Positions 36,501 to 50,048 of a DNA stretch of 64,000 bases are shown piece by piece; positions within the stretch are counted from its first letter, which is position 1, and each line of letters begins with the position of its first letter. The notes below the pieces were generated by a model that did no database searches, was not told the DNA's origin, and saw only the letters and a program-made list of their open reading frames with translations. A program made the position numbers and the translations under genes. The stretch spans positions 5,090,254-5,154,253 of the forward strand of contig NC_052020.1 of the NCBI RefSeq assembly GCF_015832195.1. Reading direction: 5' to 3'. Origin of the DNA: Motacilla alba alba (Eukaryota; Chordata; Aves; Passeriformes; Motacillidae).

Positions 36501-38789
36501 CCTAGAGCAAGGCTTGTTTTGTACAAACAGCAAAAAACCTGAGGAGGTGCAGTGATGAGAGTGAATCAATGCAGAGAGCTGAACCTACCCCTTGTACAGT
36601 GCTGCTTTAACAGATATTTAACTGATAAAAGCCCAGAAAAAGCTCCCAGTAAGTTATCCGCTGTGGGAAAGATGCCTCCTGCCCACAAGGCTGGAACGGA
36701 GAGAATCCATCAGAGATCAGCAGATCTTTGCACAAGGAAAATCTTCTAATAAGCTGTGGATCCTGAATCCAGAAAGAAATGCCTAACCAGGATGCAATCT
36801 CCAAAAGGCAAATCTGGGAAAACTCAGGCTAAAAGAGAAGAATAACACCAGCAGTGAGTAATTGTTGGCACTATATACTCAGGATTCTTCAGCACCAGAA
36901 ATATTTCTTTCAGAAACTGACTTTTCTTTTTCCCAAATAGAGCTGCTATAGCTCAAGCAGGAATTACAAGCTCCACAGTGATTTATTAATCAAAAATGCC
37001 TGCTCCAAGGAACACAGGTCAAGCCACTTGAACAGAAGGGTCCCAATGGTGTTTGAAAATCTAAACATCTATGACAGCACCCTAGTCAAGAACTGAATTT
37101 CTCACTCTTTAAACATACCTTTGTGCTGTAAGGATTTGCAATGCAGCACCTCTGATATATTTTTCCAGGCTGATAATTGAAATTTCAGTTAAAATATGGT
37201 TTATTTATGCTCGTTGATGCACTCAAAATAATTTGCAAAGAGCAAATTCATCAGGCTGAGTGAACAGAATAATGGCTCTGCATCTGTGGTGGTTTTGTAC
37301 AGGTTCCTGTTATTTTTTTTCTCTCATTTGAATCAATATGAATAATTTCTGCTTACCTGAAAGGAATATTTTTTCAAGCATTATATCCTATTCTGTGGGA
37401 ACATCTCTTTATTTTGTTTCATGGGAATGGAGTGTTATGATCACAAATTAGCACTGGGATCAAACAACAGCCTTCAGAAAAACCTGCAGTTGTTACATTC
37501 AAAACAAAAACCCTTTGTGGAGGGCAAGGTTTTAAAACAAGCCTTTGTGACTGCCCTGGCATTTTCTTTCAGCTCAATAAAATTAATTTCTGACCATTAA
37601 CAGTTCATGCAGTTGTCTTATGCCAGGGGATGAAAAAATAACTTCTTACAGGGAGACTCACTAGTCAAGCACGTGTCACCAGTGCTCCTTAAGACACTTC
37701 CAGCTGTGCCAAAGTGAAATATTCCTGCAGGCCAAGCTGCTTGGAAGGCAGCATCCCTTCTGTGGAATTCCTGGACTGCATGAATGTGCACAAGCCTTGC
37801 ATAAATAAATACATTTTAAAATATAAATCAATATATTACTATAAATATAAATAAATATCTGATTATAAATATATTATAAATAAGTTACTATTCCTTCCAG
37901 CACTTAAAGCACCTAAATGCAGAATTCCCAACTTATCCCTTCCTCAGCTGTGCTTGTTTTGAATTGTTTATCCTACCAGCAATCAAGGTGACCTGTTGGA
38001 TTTCCTGCCCACGTGGTACCAGACTGCCATTATTTTCTCTTTAATGCATTTAGTGCAGCAAAACACAAGGCAAATACTCTATTTCCCATATGATAATTTA
38101 GAACAACTGCGACAGAAAGTGTTGCAATTGTCATATGCATTGTATCCTCTCAAGCCATCACCTACATTATGTTTAGGCAGCTGCTTTAGGACCATCAGAA
38201 GCATTTCAGGTGAGTGAGGTTGTGGGTTGAGCTCCAATTTGACAGCAGCTGGTTTGTTGTTTCATGTAAATTCACAGGTGATTTTTCCACTCAGACAGGA
38301 GCAAGGGCAATGCCCAGTTTGTTATTTCTGTGCTCACAGTGCAAAAGGCTTTGTCAATAACCTTGCCAACCCCCGTGGTTTTTTCATTGGCAGTCAGCAA
38401 ATGGCTAAGCCAGACCAAACCTCGAGCACTGAGACATGCTGAGCGCTTACTGAGACATTTTGGAATTACAATAATGTATTTTTTTTTTAATTCCCCAAAC
38501 AGCATAAAAGAAAACACTGAAAAAAAAACTTATGCAAATGAAGAAATGGAGAGGAAAAGAGAATAAAAATTAGTCTATGACAAGGGAGATGTTACTTCAC
38601 AAGGTTAGCACCTTTTTGCAGTCAATTCCACTTTTGCAGAATTATTTTTCCTACCTACCACATAGAATTTGCATATTTTAGAAAAAAGCTCTTTACCATC
38701 AAGAAATGAAGGACATCTGAAAATGCTGCTCAAAACGCAGCCCCAGCTTCCTGAGAAGGAAGGCATTGAAGTCATGACAGAGAGATGAC
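33531..38789. other. Unique noncoding DNA
   Basis: No gene supported over 5.3 kb. AT-rich tracts occur at 33740-33780 (T8/A7 palindrome) and 37800-37885. The 111-codon plus frame at 34987-35322 is mirrored by minus frames of 64-91 codons and has no recognised domain. A 16-bp palindrome, GGTGACATTTGTCACC, lies at 36106-36121. No LTR or CR1 ends seen. Confidence 0.5.
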
Positions 38790-39407
38790 TTCAGGGGTGC
38801 TCCAGCTGCACCTGCTGAGCTGTGTTCATGCTGGAACCCAAGACATTGCTCTGGCTGCCCTGGATGCCTCCAGACCCTGGCAGGGGGCTCAGAGACCTTG
38901 GCACGGAGTCAAAGACACCTGTGCCTTCGATTTTAGCCCATGGAAAAACTACCAGCTTTGTGTGAGGATTTACATGCCACGAGAGTTTGAGTGGAATGAT
39001 AGTTAGTTTGTCACAGGGTGAAAAAAGTAGAATTTTGGGCATTTAGAATGGGCGTTCAAGAGGCGAGATGGAGGAATCTGGGTGTGTCCTGTCTTCCTCC
39101 TTCTTGCCCTTCATCTTCTGCTGAGATGGTGGCACTTTTGGATTGGTTTAGAGTAGAGACAGACTGTCTAACATAGGTGATAGGTATTGGAAAATTATTG
39201 TCAATAAAGTACACGTAGTTCTTAGTGTAAAATACTAACACCACCCTAAGGGCAGGGACTGTGCCACAACCCGACCTGCCAGCCAGACCTCAGCAGGACA
39301 GACAAAGAATGAAGAGATAAGTGAAAATAAACAACCCTGAGGACCAGAGATGAGCAATTTCAACTTTCTCTTCAGTCGCGGGGCTGGGAAAAAAGAACTT
39401 TCTAACA
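38790..39407 (+). mobile_element. Solo LTR, passerine type, left end uncertain
   Basis: Recognised from the plus-strand series GGCAGGGGGCTCAGAGACC, GAGTTTGAGTGGAATGATAG, TGTCACAGGGTG and the terminal GGGCTGGGAAAAAAGAAC...CTAACA. AATAAA at 39326-39331, about 80 bases before the end, sets the orientation. The 3' end at CTAACA (39407) is shared with the related LTR ending at 56286, which supports that boundary. The 5' end is approximate because I find no matching target duplication. No internal gag/pol/env follows, so it is a solo LTR or fragment. The 73-83 codon frames inside are LTR translations. Confidence 0.8.
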
Positions 39408-40750
39408 TTTTGGGAATAATCACAGGCACAGAAAGCAGAGATATTTAGACTTCCCAGCTGACTCCAGGACTGCTGCTGTGTGCTGCCCTCCTCCCGGACA
39501 GCTCATCCCTGTCCTCTGACCTTCCCTGGGCTCTGTGCACAAGCCCCCCCTGCCCTGGCCATCCCCTGTAACTCTTCACAAGAGGGCAAAGCCCCTTGGA
39601 CTCTCTTCCACAGCTTTGAGGACGCAACAGCTTCTTAATGCTTTTCATTGCATTCTTCATGGGATGAGGATTCCACGGATTTAAAATCAAATAATGCTTT
39701 TCATACATCTTTCACTTCCTCTCCCACTATCTCCCATACAGGCTCTCAAGTTTATTATTGTAAATCTGTCACTAAACCAAAAAACCTACAGTATGTGAAG
39801 GCAAGATTCCTCAGCTCAGCCCACACAGTAAGGCAAATATCTCAAGAAAAGCTGAACAGAAGTTTGTTTTCAGGTCGATGCAACATGATAAATAAATTCC
39901 TTTATGCCAGCTACCAGCAAGGGTTGTGATTTTAGCTTATGGTCAGATCTCAGAAGACAAAAAACAAGCAACAACAGCAAATTGAAATATTCTTCAGGTG
40001 AGTAACCTAGTAAATAACTCCAAGCATGAGACTGTCCCTTCAATTCTAGGTTTTTGAAAGCTTTGTTTATTCCACTTTGGATGTTCAGTCTTGGCCAAGT
40101 CATTCCTGATTTAATCTGATGCAAACATAAACTGAGCTCAGGAATTGGAATGGACTCTCAATGGAATTGAGAGCAATTCTGTGTCCCACTCAGTGAATTT
40201 TAGAGATGTTGCAGTTCAAAAACATTTCATATAAGACAGCCCAAAAAAACCCTGGCTGTTTGTCCATGCACCAAAGGGTTTTAGGAGCTGAGTGTTCTGC
40301 ACATGCAAGGTGTGAATGCAGCTGTCCACCACACCAGTAACTCACAAATAACGCTCCAGGCATTTGGCTAAATGCAAACTAAGTTTTTCTCATTTCCTTT
40401 ATCTGCAAAGTCCAAGTCAGCTCATATTACACAGATTTTCTTTAGGAAAAAAAAAAAAAAAAAGCTGCATCATCAGAACCCTCTTGGTGAGCAGGCTAAC
40501 GGGAAGTGTAATCCAGGAGTAGTCTTGGCTTTAAAAGTCAAGAAGAACACAATGAACCTGCTGTCCTTCTAGCCAAGCCACAACACCATCCCATGTACTT
40601 TGCATTGAAGTTTAGCACAATATTAAAAGCATTTGCTTTCCCAGAACTTTTGGAGGTGTAGCACCTGAATGAAGTGGCCCATCTGATTTTTCAGACATAC
40701 TATTTTTTAATTTAGAAAAAAAAAAAAAAAGTATTTTAAGCATTTCCATC
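39408..40750. other. Unique noncoding DNA between two LTRs
   Basis: No gene supported. Frames of 84-93 codons around 39445-40124 occur on both strands without domains. A-runs lie at 40447-40463 and 40719-40732. The second is just before the next LTR, but no target duplication links it to that element. Confidence 0.5.
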
Positions 40751-41330
40751 TCTCGTGGTTTAACCCCAGACAGCAGCCATCCTCCAGGCAGCCCCTGGTT
40801 CACTTCCCCACCAGTGGGCTCAGGGACAGAATGGGAAGAATAAAAAGTAGCAAGCTTATGGGCTGAAATAAGGACAGCTTAGTAAGGAAAGCAAAAGCCA
40901 CACACAGAGAAAGAAAGGAAAAAATGGAATTAATTCCCTGCTTCCCAAGGGCAGGCAGGAGTTCAGCCTTCTCCAGGAGAGCAGGGCCCCATCACAGGGA
41001 ACAGTGGCTTGGGAAAATGGACACCATCACCCCAAACACCCCCCTTTTCCTCCTTCTTCCCCCCACTCTATACACTGACCATGATGCCACATGGTCTGGA
41101 ATGTCCCTTTGGTCAGGGGGGTCACCTGTCCTGGCTGTGTCCCCTCCCCCCCTCCCAGGCACCCCCAGCTCCCTCACCAGCAGGGTTCACAAAAAGCAGA
41201 GAAGGCCTTGGCTCTGTGCAGCAACAACAACAAAAACATCTCTGTGTGATCAACCCTGTGTTCAGCACAAATCCAAACACGGCCCCACACCAGCCACTGC
41301 AAAGAAAATTAACTCTAGCCCAGCTGAAAC
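40751..41330 (-). mobile_element. Avian ERVL-type solo LTR, copy B
   Basis: Same family and strand as 30177-30768. The plus strand opens TCTCGTGGTTTAACCCCAG, where copy A has TGTGGTGGTTTTAC. It then follows the same order of landmarks: AAGCAAAAGCCACAC, CCATCAC, TTCTTCCCCC, CTTTGGTCAG, AGCAGAGAAGGCC and AAGAAAATTAACTCTAGCCC. The match stops at CAGCTGAAAC (41330); copy A has about 10 more terminal bases ending CCAGCACA, so copy B seems clipped or mutated there. No target duplication can be shown. The 155- and 161-codon frames at 40924-41494 run through this LTR and are rejected as genes. Confidence 0.85.
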
Positions 41331-44300
41331 TCCCTCCCCAATATTCTCCTCATCAGTTCATGCTTTTGAAAAGTCTGGTGGAAACACATGAGCGCCACTT
41401 GCAGAACATGCAACATCCATGGCAAGTTAAGGTGATTCTAGGTTCAATGAATTCCAGCCACAAAAATAGTGGTGTTTGTATTGCTGGCTTTTAAAGCAAA
41501 ATGTCCTGCTAGTTCACTTTCAAAAGTCAACATAGTCATTAAAAAAAAAAAGGCAAAAAAGCCACAAAACCCCCCAGAAAATATAAAACAACAGAAGGTT
41601 GATCAGCCTCTTTCTGAAAACAGAAACAGCGCAGACACCATAAAGGATTGACTGTATCTTCATTAGTAAAATCTGCTTTTGTCTGAGGACTGTCAAGGTC
41701 CCATCCAAATTCTCAAAGTCTGAAGTTCTTTGATTTACCCATAAATTGGATCAGGCTCTTGGCTGTTTCTCTTATAAAACTCAAATGACCAAATTGATTA
41801 GCTGCAATGGCAACCTGAAGTTACACTAGGACCAGGTTTTACCAGCACAGAGCTTCATTTCAGTTTTCATCTTTCCTTGAATGTCACTCAACAGCATTCA
41901 GATTCCAGGCTGACCTTTGTCTTTACACTAATAGCTTTTTGTATCAGCAGCAAAATCCCTGCATCTTCCACACAGCTGATCTGTCAGTGGCACAATCCTC
42001 TGTGTGGAATAATCCTTTACCCTCATATTTGGTGCTGATATTAATAAATCAAGAACTAACAGCCAAATAATTACCCTTTCACCTAGGAAAACACCACAGA
42101 ATGCTCCCTCAGTGACATAGTGCTGTGCCCTGAGTAATTGATGCAAATCCATGAGGAGACACTGGTGTGCTCCCTGCACTGGCTGTCACCTCCACACACT
42201 CACTATTTGTCCCAAAAGGATGGCATAGGCAGGATTTTTTTACTTTTATTGCCAGAATTGTTTTGTTTGTTTATGAGAAACAACTCTACTTCTAATGGCA
42301 AACCATTTATTTGTTGTGACAAGAAAGAGAAACCTTTTTGTTTTCTTTTCCAAAAGGCTACGCATGTGGGTGCTGCATAACATTATCTTACATTTCATTT
42401 CCAGATAAATTTGAACCTTGCCACAAAAGCCAAAAGATATTTATTCCCAACTTGTATATAGGAGGTGTACGACTGAAAACTGGCAAATCTTCCTCGTGTG
42501 TTCGTAGCAACTGCGTCGTAAATTACGGCGCATAGAAAAACTCAGCATTTCACCTTGCAGAAGCACATAATTCATAGAATACTGCAGATGAAGGAGCAGA
42601 GATCTCTTCTCTCCACTACCAATAAATTAACCTCCAGCTTTGTTTTCTCCATCTGCCAGCACAGTGGTGAACTGAGGTGTTGCAGGCGCCATTGTGATGG
42701 ACTAAGGAAATGCTAAGGTCTGGTGCTTTGCCTCATCAATCTGGAACCCAAATGGAGCTCTCCCTGAAGGTTGCCTCCAAACACATTCCTGAGGAGCACT
42801 GACTGGTGACCAGAGCGTCTGGCTGGAGAAAAACAAGTTCTGCAGCACAGGAACAGTGTTAACAGCTCCTCACCTCTTCGAGGATATCTTTTCACCAGTG
42901 CTGAGTAAGGGGCTGACCCCTCCTTGCAGCAGATGAAATAGTCTGAAAGCAACACTTGGGGTTTTTCTTTTTTAATTAACAACATCATATATCCACATTT
43001 TCCAGGATCTTATCAAAGTCCAGACTAGACACAGGGTAATGCAACCACTGACACTGCTTGCCCGCTGTTTTTTAACATATGCCATGGGAAGTGCCATGGA
43101 AGGATATTCCTTCCACAGCATTTAAGGCAGCATATGGAGCTAGCTAGCAGACATGGGTTTTGTTCTCAGCCTGTTCAGTGACCCTAGGGAATGCCTTCCT
43201 GCTTCACTTTCTTTTTCCACAGCCTAGAAATGACAGCACTTGCCTTTTTTTTTTTTTGTATAACTCTAAGATTTCTAGCAAGAAAAGAAAGATGTTAAAG
43301 AGGACAGCATAAATGTCACTATAAGGAATTCTTCTACCAACAAAAAGATTTAGCCGAGTTCTATCTACAACAGAGGCTAATAATAACAAACATTATTTAC
43401 AAAGGATAAATTAAACTGTATAAACTGTCACTGAATTATCTAATTGGCATTTTCTCTCTCTCAAATGCACTCCAGATTAACTATGTATTCACAACGTCTC
43501 TTAAGTCTTTAAACTATTTATAACTCTCCTAAACACTGAAATAATGTATTTACATCAGGATTAATCATCACTATAATTTAATTAGCATTTGACAAGAATT
43601 GATTTGGCAGAACTTTTTCCCTTAAAAATAGGAAATGGCCATAAACCAGGGGAATGGCCATAAACTAAATACACTGTTTTTTCTCTCCATCTGCTTCTGG
43701 TAAGATGCATTCTTCAACTGCTAATTCAGTCAAGATCTCAGCTTCATTTATCCAGTTAATTAGAGTCAGATGCCGACAACATCAAGATGATAAATCAAAT
43801 CTGGCTATGCAGGCAAAAAGAAAGCTGCTGCTAACACCAATGTGCACGTTTTGATTTCTTACAGACCTACATATGCAAAGAGGATAAACCAGTAGCACAC
43901 TAGGAGCAGAATTACAATTATAGCCCATAAAAGATGTGCTACAGTTGGGTACTGAAGCAGTAACCGTGTAAAAACTTGGACTCAGCAGCCAGATCTAGAA
44001 GCTCAGACTACTGCCAAGCTGCAGAAGAAGCTGCAGTGGTGAGTCCCACTTTGAGGGCACTGGCTCCATCTACTCCTTTTGATATCAAAAGTTGCTTACC
44101 ATCTCCTTCATTTGTGTTTCAAAAAGCCAGTGGTGCTGACCCCTGTGTTTAGTGGAGAGCCTGACCATCCAACCCCTCAGGAGGAGCCCCCAGAGCACAC
44201 CAGACAGACCCTTCCTCTGGGATCCAGCCACCCCAAAATGCCCCAGGCTAGTGCAGAGAGGGGAGCTTGTGGCACACAGAAGCATGCAATTGCAGCATCT

Positions 44301-47300
44301 GCAGAGTTTAAAACATCTAAAGGTGTGTGCAGTGTGGAGCATAACCAGAGCAAAGTAGCGCATGTGCTGGGGTTTACAGCTTTGGTCCTGAGAACTCACA
44401 AGGATTTACACCTTTTCAGAGAGCAGAAAAGAGGTGTAAACGATCTCATCTAATCTTTTTTGTTTGTTTATTTACTCTGAGGGATCACATCTGTGTCACT
44501 GACAAAGCCAACCATAATCAGTGCTGACTTAGAAATTACAGAAGGAACGAGCAGCTCCTTCTACATTCTATGTTCATGCTCAGATAAACCAAGAACTCCG
44601 GGTAGACTGAGAATATGTTAAGAAAACCTCAAAATTAAAAGGCAAAACGTCCCAGCATATGATTTTCTCCCTACAAAACAAAGCAAACAAACCAACCCTT
44701 AGCTCTAGAGCAGTGAACAAGTTGTCTCAGAGCACGGAGTAAAAGGACCCTTGGGGCTTCTATTGAAGCCACGTAAGGATGTTGAGTATCAGCTCTACAG
44801 TGATCTATATGCACAAAACATACACATTGTTAAAGGATATATGGACTGCAGGGTCACTAAGTTCAGCCCCAAGCTACCAAAGTGTTTTCCCATGTCTTTG
44901 GTAATATTCCATAAGTAAGCCTATATTTATTTTCTGTCTGCTTAAGAAAGAGTTCTGCTCAAAGTAGCTGACTAACTACAACCCACAGGCAATCAAAAGC
45001 TCTTTTTCAGGTAGCAAAGGATTCATTTCAATGCCTAAACTTGACAAAACCCCTCTGCCCATGAAAAGCTGCACTGCACAATGGCATTGCTCAGCTCCCA
45101 TTCCCAATGTAGCCTTTCTCAAGGTCTTGCAGTGTTGCTACATTTCAAGGCACGGAGCATGGCCTCGACATTATTATCTGACCACAGTGCCAGTGATTTT
45201 CATTTTACAGGCTAGCAACCCTCCATCCGAAGCACAGGAGCTCAATGCTGGTTCTCAGAATCAACATTTTTGTCTTCTCAGCATCCAGTGGTGATGTTTT
45301 AGTTACTCACCTGACTACAGAGCAATTGCAAGTGCTATAATTCACAGGATCAGGAAGTTCACAGTAAAAGGTTATAAGATCATTTTAACTGTATGCGGGT
45401 CACTTAAAGAGATAATGTGGGATACCTGAAGAAAAGTAAGTTTATCCAAAGTTAACGTGCCTTTAAACAGCTGAAGAGGCAAAAAAGAAGATTTACAGAG
45501 GAAATTGCAGTTTCTTTTCTACAATGCCCTACAATGATACCATGTGGCACTCCTCTCCCATCTTTCTCTGGATTCCTGTTAACAACAATTCACTGCCTTT
45601 ACTTACAGAAAATGTCACAATCTCAGACAAACATCTTGGCAGTAACCAAAAAAAACCACACCATTCACTCCAGCAGGTACACAGACATCTGCTATTCAGG
45701 TGCAGGAACTGAACAGCCCAAACAAAAGAATCAAATCAGCAGCCAAGGGGAGGAATAGGAGTGGGACAGGCAGGCATTGCTATCCTGGGGTGTGCCCACA
45801 CCGGATCCAAGCAGTAAGACTAATTGAAACCAATCTGCCCAAAGGAAAAAATCCCCTTACCAGCAATCCTATGCCTCCACAAAAAAATACTGAGCTTTGG
45901 AAAGAGTGGAAATAAACATTTTTGGGAACCACTTCTCCTCTCCTGGAAAACTTTACTCTGAAAATTGCAGAAGGTGGGTGCTCTCCCACACTGGGAGCTA
46001 ATGGGGTGTTCTGAGCTCCCAGGTGAAACACAGCTTGTGGACAGGTCACACAAAAATAATTGCAATTCTGTCCCGAGGCCTGTCATCACCCCAGTTTTCA
46101 AGGCAGTGTGCCACAAACCAATAATATAAATTGGTGCTATAAACAGACAGCACAGACTGGTCCTTGGCACGTTGCTCAATTTCACTGCATGGGTTTTGCA
46201 CAGAGCTTGCACAGACCTTGTGTTTCCACAACCATCATCCATGTTTCCAGGCTTTGGGAGGAAACAAACCCCTTCAACTATCTTTTTCTTCCAGTTACAA
46301 AAGCAAAGATCACAAATTATTTATTCTCAGCGTGTCCTTAACATTAGATCTCAGTGAATGTTTTCACCAATAACCTCAAGTTTGTTGGAGTTTTTGGTCT
46401 TTTTTTTTCCCAGCATGTGTGATCTACTCTATCACATCTCTAAGGTATTATCTCTAAGGATTTGAGCTGCACAGTATCCTACTAAACACGTGAATTTCTC
46501 AGAGATGGGCTCTCACTTTAATAAGGCACAGCAAAACTGTCCCACAATTAAAGTAAATAAATGTGAAGCACTCTGACAACACAAGTTACATCCACAAGAT
46601 AAAGGAGGAAGGGTAGCCCCATTAAAAACTCTTCTTGCTGCAGCTGTTTCTCTTGTGTTGGGTGTAATTAGTAAAGTGAATTATCAGTTTGATGCCTTCT
46701 GGGTTCCTACTCTTTTTCTTCCATGAGGATTTTTACACATTGATGCATCAGTTGTTCTCCAAAGGGGAAACTGTTTTTACAAACACTGTTCAAATATACA
46801 CAATCTCAATCTAAATACTGAACTTTAAGTGTATATATTAATATTTTAATTTTTATAAAAGCATCCACAATTTCTAGCTGGATACTTCAAAAGTCTCACT
46901 CTTAAACTAAAATCTTATTTTCCATGGTACTTGACAATTCACTCAGACTTCAAAACTTATACAAGCTATATCTCAGTTTTTACCAGAGTATCAACACAAG
47001 CTATGAAACAACATTCATTCCAAGCCAGGGAATGATCTCATTTCATACACACATTCCCTATCTGAGTCCAAGTCCCTACAAGGCAAGCACACAATGCAAT
47101 TTCCTGCGAAAGAAAACCACTGAAATTAGTCAGGGTGACAAGAAACTCAGATTAGACTCGGCAAAAGGTTCACAAAGCCCTGGCCAAATCGGCTGTTTCT
47201 GGCTTTAACGACACCTAAAATCCTGATGAGCCACTCCAGTGGAAGCAAACCCCTGTTCCTGCTCCAGACTGATTCCCTGCCACAGTGCCATGAACCAGGA

Positions 47301-49228
47301 GGGAATAACTGACCTGTAATACCAAATGCTTACTGAGATGCTGCACATAAAGACATTTATGTCAATAATTAGCAATGGCCACAGAAAAGTCTGTTGTTAA
47401 TCATAATACTCCCCCCAAAAAAACACAAGATAAAAACTTGATGCTCACTAAACATAACAATGCTGCTTCCAAAATGATGACACCAATGATTCATCAAGGG
47501 ATGAAACAAAAATGACAAAATAATCCCTTCAAACCAAAATATATTCTCCACATGAAAGAAGAGGTCAAGCTAAGACATGGTTGACATATATCATAGATCT
47601 CTACAGGAAATAAACCTAAAAAACATGAAAGAAGGGGCACAGCAGACATATCAACATAACATTAGTATTTAAATGCGCGTTGGAAAATTGCCACTAGGTA
47701 TTCCAGTGTATTTCACTGTGAATAAACCAAACCAGAATTTTGAGAAACATTAAAACAAGCTATTTATAGCTATTATTTTGTAGATTTTAAGCTAATGGAG
47801 ACAAGATAGAAACACCTACAGCCCCACTGAAAACAAGCTGAACTTGCAATTCACTGCATTTTGGTTTTGTGACCATATTTTTTAGCCTACAGTAATTAAT
47901 TTAATAAACAGAATCTTTGCACATGATCAAATAGTTTCATTAGGCAAACACAGAGCATATCAAATCACCTTCTAGGAGACTGATACAATACAATTAGGAA
48001 GGTTTTGTTTGGAAAAGTTCTGTTAATGCATATTACTTTCCTGGGACAGGAAAATGACCCAACTCTGAATTCAAAGACATTTTCTCTTTTTATTCATAAT
48101 GACACTCTAGTCTTTTCTGCTCTTTCACTTTTCTTTCCATTTAAAATGAAATGAAAGTGATCTAACTCGTGCTGCCCAGCACTGGGAAGAGGAGAAATCA
48201 TCAAATTCTGGAGTCCTTGAATGCAGTGTTTCCAGAGTCTGAGATTTTTGCTGGGATATGAGATGACTCAACTCCAACCAACTCAATTTCAGGAGGCTGG
48301 CTTTATTTTCTTGTACTTCGGTTGCTTTTCCAAGTGAACACAAGAGGGCACAGCTCATGTGCAATCTCAGGCTGTATTCATATCCAGTACATGCCAAATT
48401 AAAATCAATTCTTCCAGCATGCAAAGCAGCCCCCTGTGGAAAGGGGGGCACATGCAAAAATAAGGCAGAGGCAGGAAATCTTATGTACAAATAATTTCAG
48501 GTACTATATGAGAACTGAAGTGCTGTAAGTGAAGTAACAGAAGATTTCCATAAGACAAAAGTCAATCAGGACCTCTAGAGCAATGTGCAGCATGTACAAG
48601 TTAAAGTATCTATTTCAGGAAATCTGACACTGATTCAACTAACATCTGAAGATTCTGAATATAAAGCATCCTGGAAAAGGAAATACAGAACGACTCAGGA
48701 AAAGGATCAGCCTGATAAGGGTGGGGAAACAAAATGAGAATATAGGATTCTTCCCTGCACTAACCCCTTGAGACTAAGCTTATCAGTCTATTTTTGACAC
48801 AATGATTATTTTAAAAAGTCAGAGGTTGGAAGACTCTGTAGTAGTTTCTGTACTCCACAATAGCTAATCAGGTGTTCCACTTAAATAGAACATTTGTGCT
48901 CTAAGAGAATCCAAAGCAATTTTAAAATTTAGTTGTAAAACCTGTCTGGTAGTCAATAACAGAACGAGTCTTTGCTAAGTTAAAAAGAAAGCAAAAATAA
49001 CTCTGTAGGGCTGGTAAGCAATACATGTATTCAAAAACCCTGTGCAAGCCCCAGGAAGCTGGACAAAGTCAGGGCTGATAAGAAACACTGCTCAGAGCTG
49101 ACTGAATCATTCTACTACAGCTTCCACTCCCAGCTCAAACACCTTCTACAAACCTCTCCCAGTGCAGAACCAGACAGGTAAAACCCAAGTTCTAGGCCAA
49201 ATCCTCACCACTCTGTGAAGAGCCTGGA

Positions 49229-49230
<2 letters not shown>
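41331..49230. other. Long unique noncoding stretch
   Basis: No gene supported over 7.9 kb. A-run at 41540-41550. A CpG cluster with a near-palindrome at 42480-42532 stands out against CpG-poor surroundings. A T-run lies at about 43243-43257. A 13-base direct repeat AATGGCCATAAAC occurs twice at 43634 and 43653. The longest frames are 140 codons minus at 45820-46242, 124 codons plus at 44079-44453 and 121 codons minus at 48125-48490. They have no recognisable motif and are overlapped antisense. No mobile-element ends seen. Confidence 0.5.

Positions 49231-49275
<45 letters not shown>
49231..49275. repeat. Poly-A tract, 45 nt
   Basis: An uninterrupted run of 45 adenines followed by CCAACAAACAAAAAAAAAG. 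I looked for a retrocopy body to its left and for flanking direct repeats and found neither, so the tract is called a homopolymer. Its exact length is likely unreliable in assembly. Confidence 0.9.
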
Positions 49276-49277
<2 letters not shown>

Positions 49278-49936
49278 AACAAACAAAAAAAAAGCACCAC
49301 ACACACATAAAGCTCGGAAGTGTCCACTCATCCATGGATAAACCCCACAGTGGTGCAGGGACAGCACTTGGTGCATCACCCTGTCCCTAGAAGCAGGGCA
49401 GTGCTGCTCCCAGCAGGAGGCTGGTCCCTTTTCCTAAGCATGGGTTGGAGTTGAGCCAGCCACCATACACAGAGTGTCACCACACCATTTCAGAAGGGTT
49501 TAAGCATTCCCCAAACACAATAACGCCTCACCTCATCAGAGGGCTTCAGGAATCTGCCCAGAGTAACACCGTGGCATTTCAGAAAGCTGTGAGCATCTGC
49601 TCCTCTTGTTCTTCAGCCCAGCCTTTTATCTCCTCCTGTTGATGCCCTGCACCTGTGTGCCCTCTGTTCCCTGTGGGATTGCTCAGCACCCCTGGGCACT
49701 CCATGGCTCCCTTCAACAGCATTCACCTGTCCTGCACAGCTGGAGCCACTGGGGATGAGGCTCAGCCCCGCTCCCAGTCACCCCAAACTGTGTGCCTACA
49801 CTTAGCCAGTGCACCTTTTGCCATATCAGCTGCATTGTTTGCAGTCATCCCTCCTGCCTTCAGAGGAGCCAAGCCCATCCACTCACCTGCCCAAAGAAGA
49901 ATGGGGCTCTTAGAGCACATCATCATGTTAATAATA
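49276..49936. other. Unique noncoding DNA
   Basis: GC-moderate sequence with frames of 65 and 139 codons (49655-50074, the latter running into the CR1 fragment). No domain recognised. Confidence 0.5.
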
Positions 49937-50048
49937 AATCACAGAATAATTCAGGCTGAAAAAGACCTTGGAGAACATCAAGTCCAACAGCAACCCAGCA
50001 CTGCCAAATCCACCACTAAACCATGTCCCCAGGTGCCACATTTAAATC
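49937..50048 (-). mobile_element. CR1 LINE, 5'-truncated 3' end
   Basis: The plus strand reads AATCACAGAATAATTCAGGC, then TGAAAAAGACCTTGG, ATCAAGTCCAACAGCAACCC, GCACTGCCAAATCCACC and TGTCCCCAGGTGCCACAT. This is the reverse complement of the 3' end of a CR1 subfamily different from the copy at 22.2 kb, which has a different sequence after GAGTCCAACC. About 110 bases remain. Minus orientation; no coding capacity. Confidence 0.92.

Noticed and set aside
38454..39416. ACATTTTGG at 38454 and again at 39405, considered as a target duplication for the 39-kb LTR
   Set aside because: The sequence after the left copy is not an LTR start (no TG, no match to the related LTR), so the match is probably chance.
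40924..41494. Two overlapping plus-strand open frames of 155 and 161 codons, the longest in the window
   Set aside because: They run through the antisense of the ERVL-type LTR at 40751-41330; the sequence is explained by the LTR and low-complexity C/A-rich stretches, and no protein domain is visible.
45820..46242. 140-codon minus frame
   Set aside because: Ordinary intergenic composition, overlapped by three plus-strand frames; no motif or family recognised.
49231..49275. A45 tract considered as the tail of a processed pseudogene or SINE
   Set aside because: No coding remnant, tRNA-like box A/B or flanking direct repeat could be found to its left.
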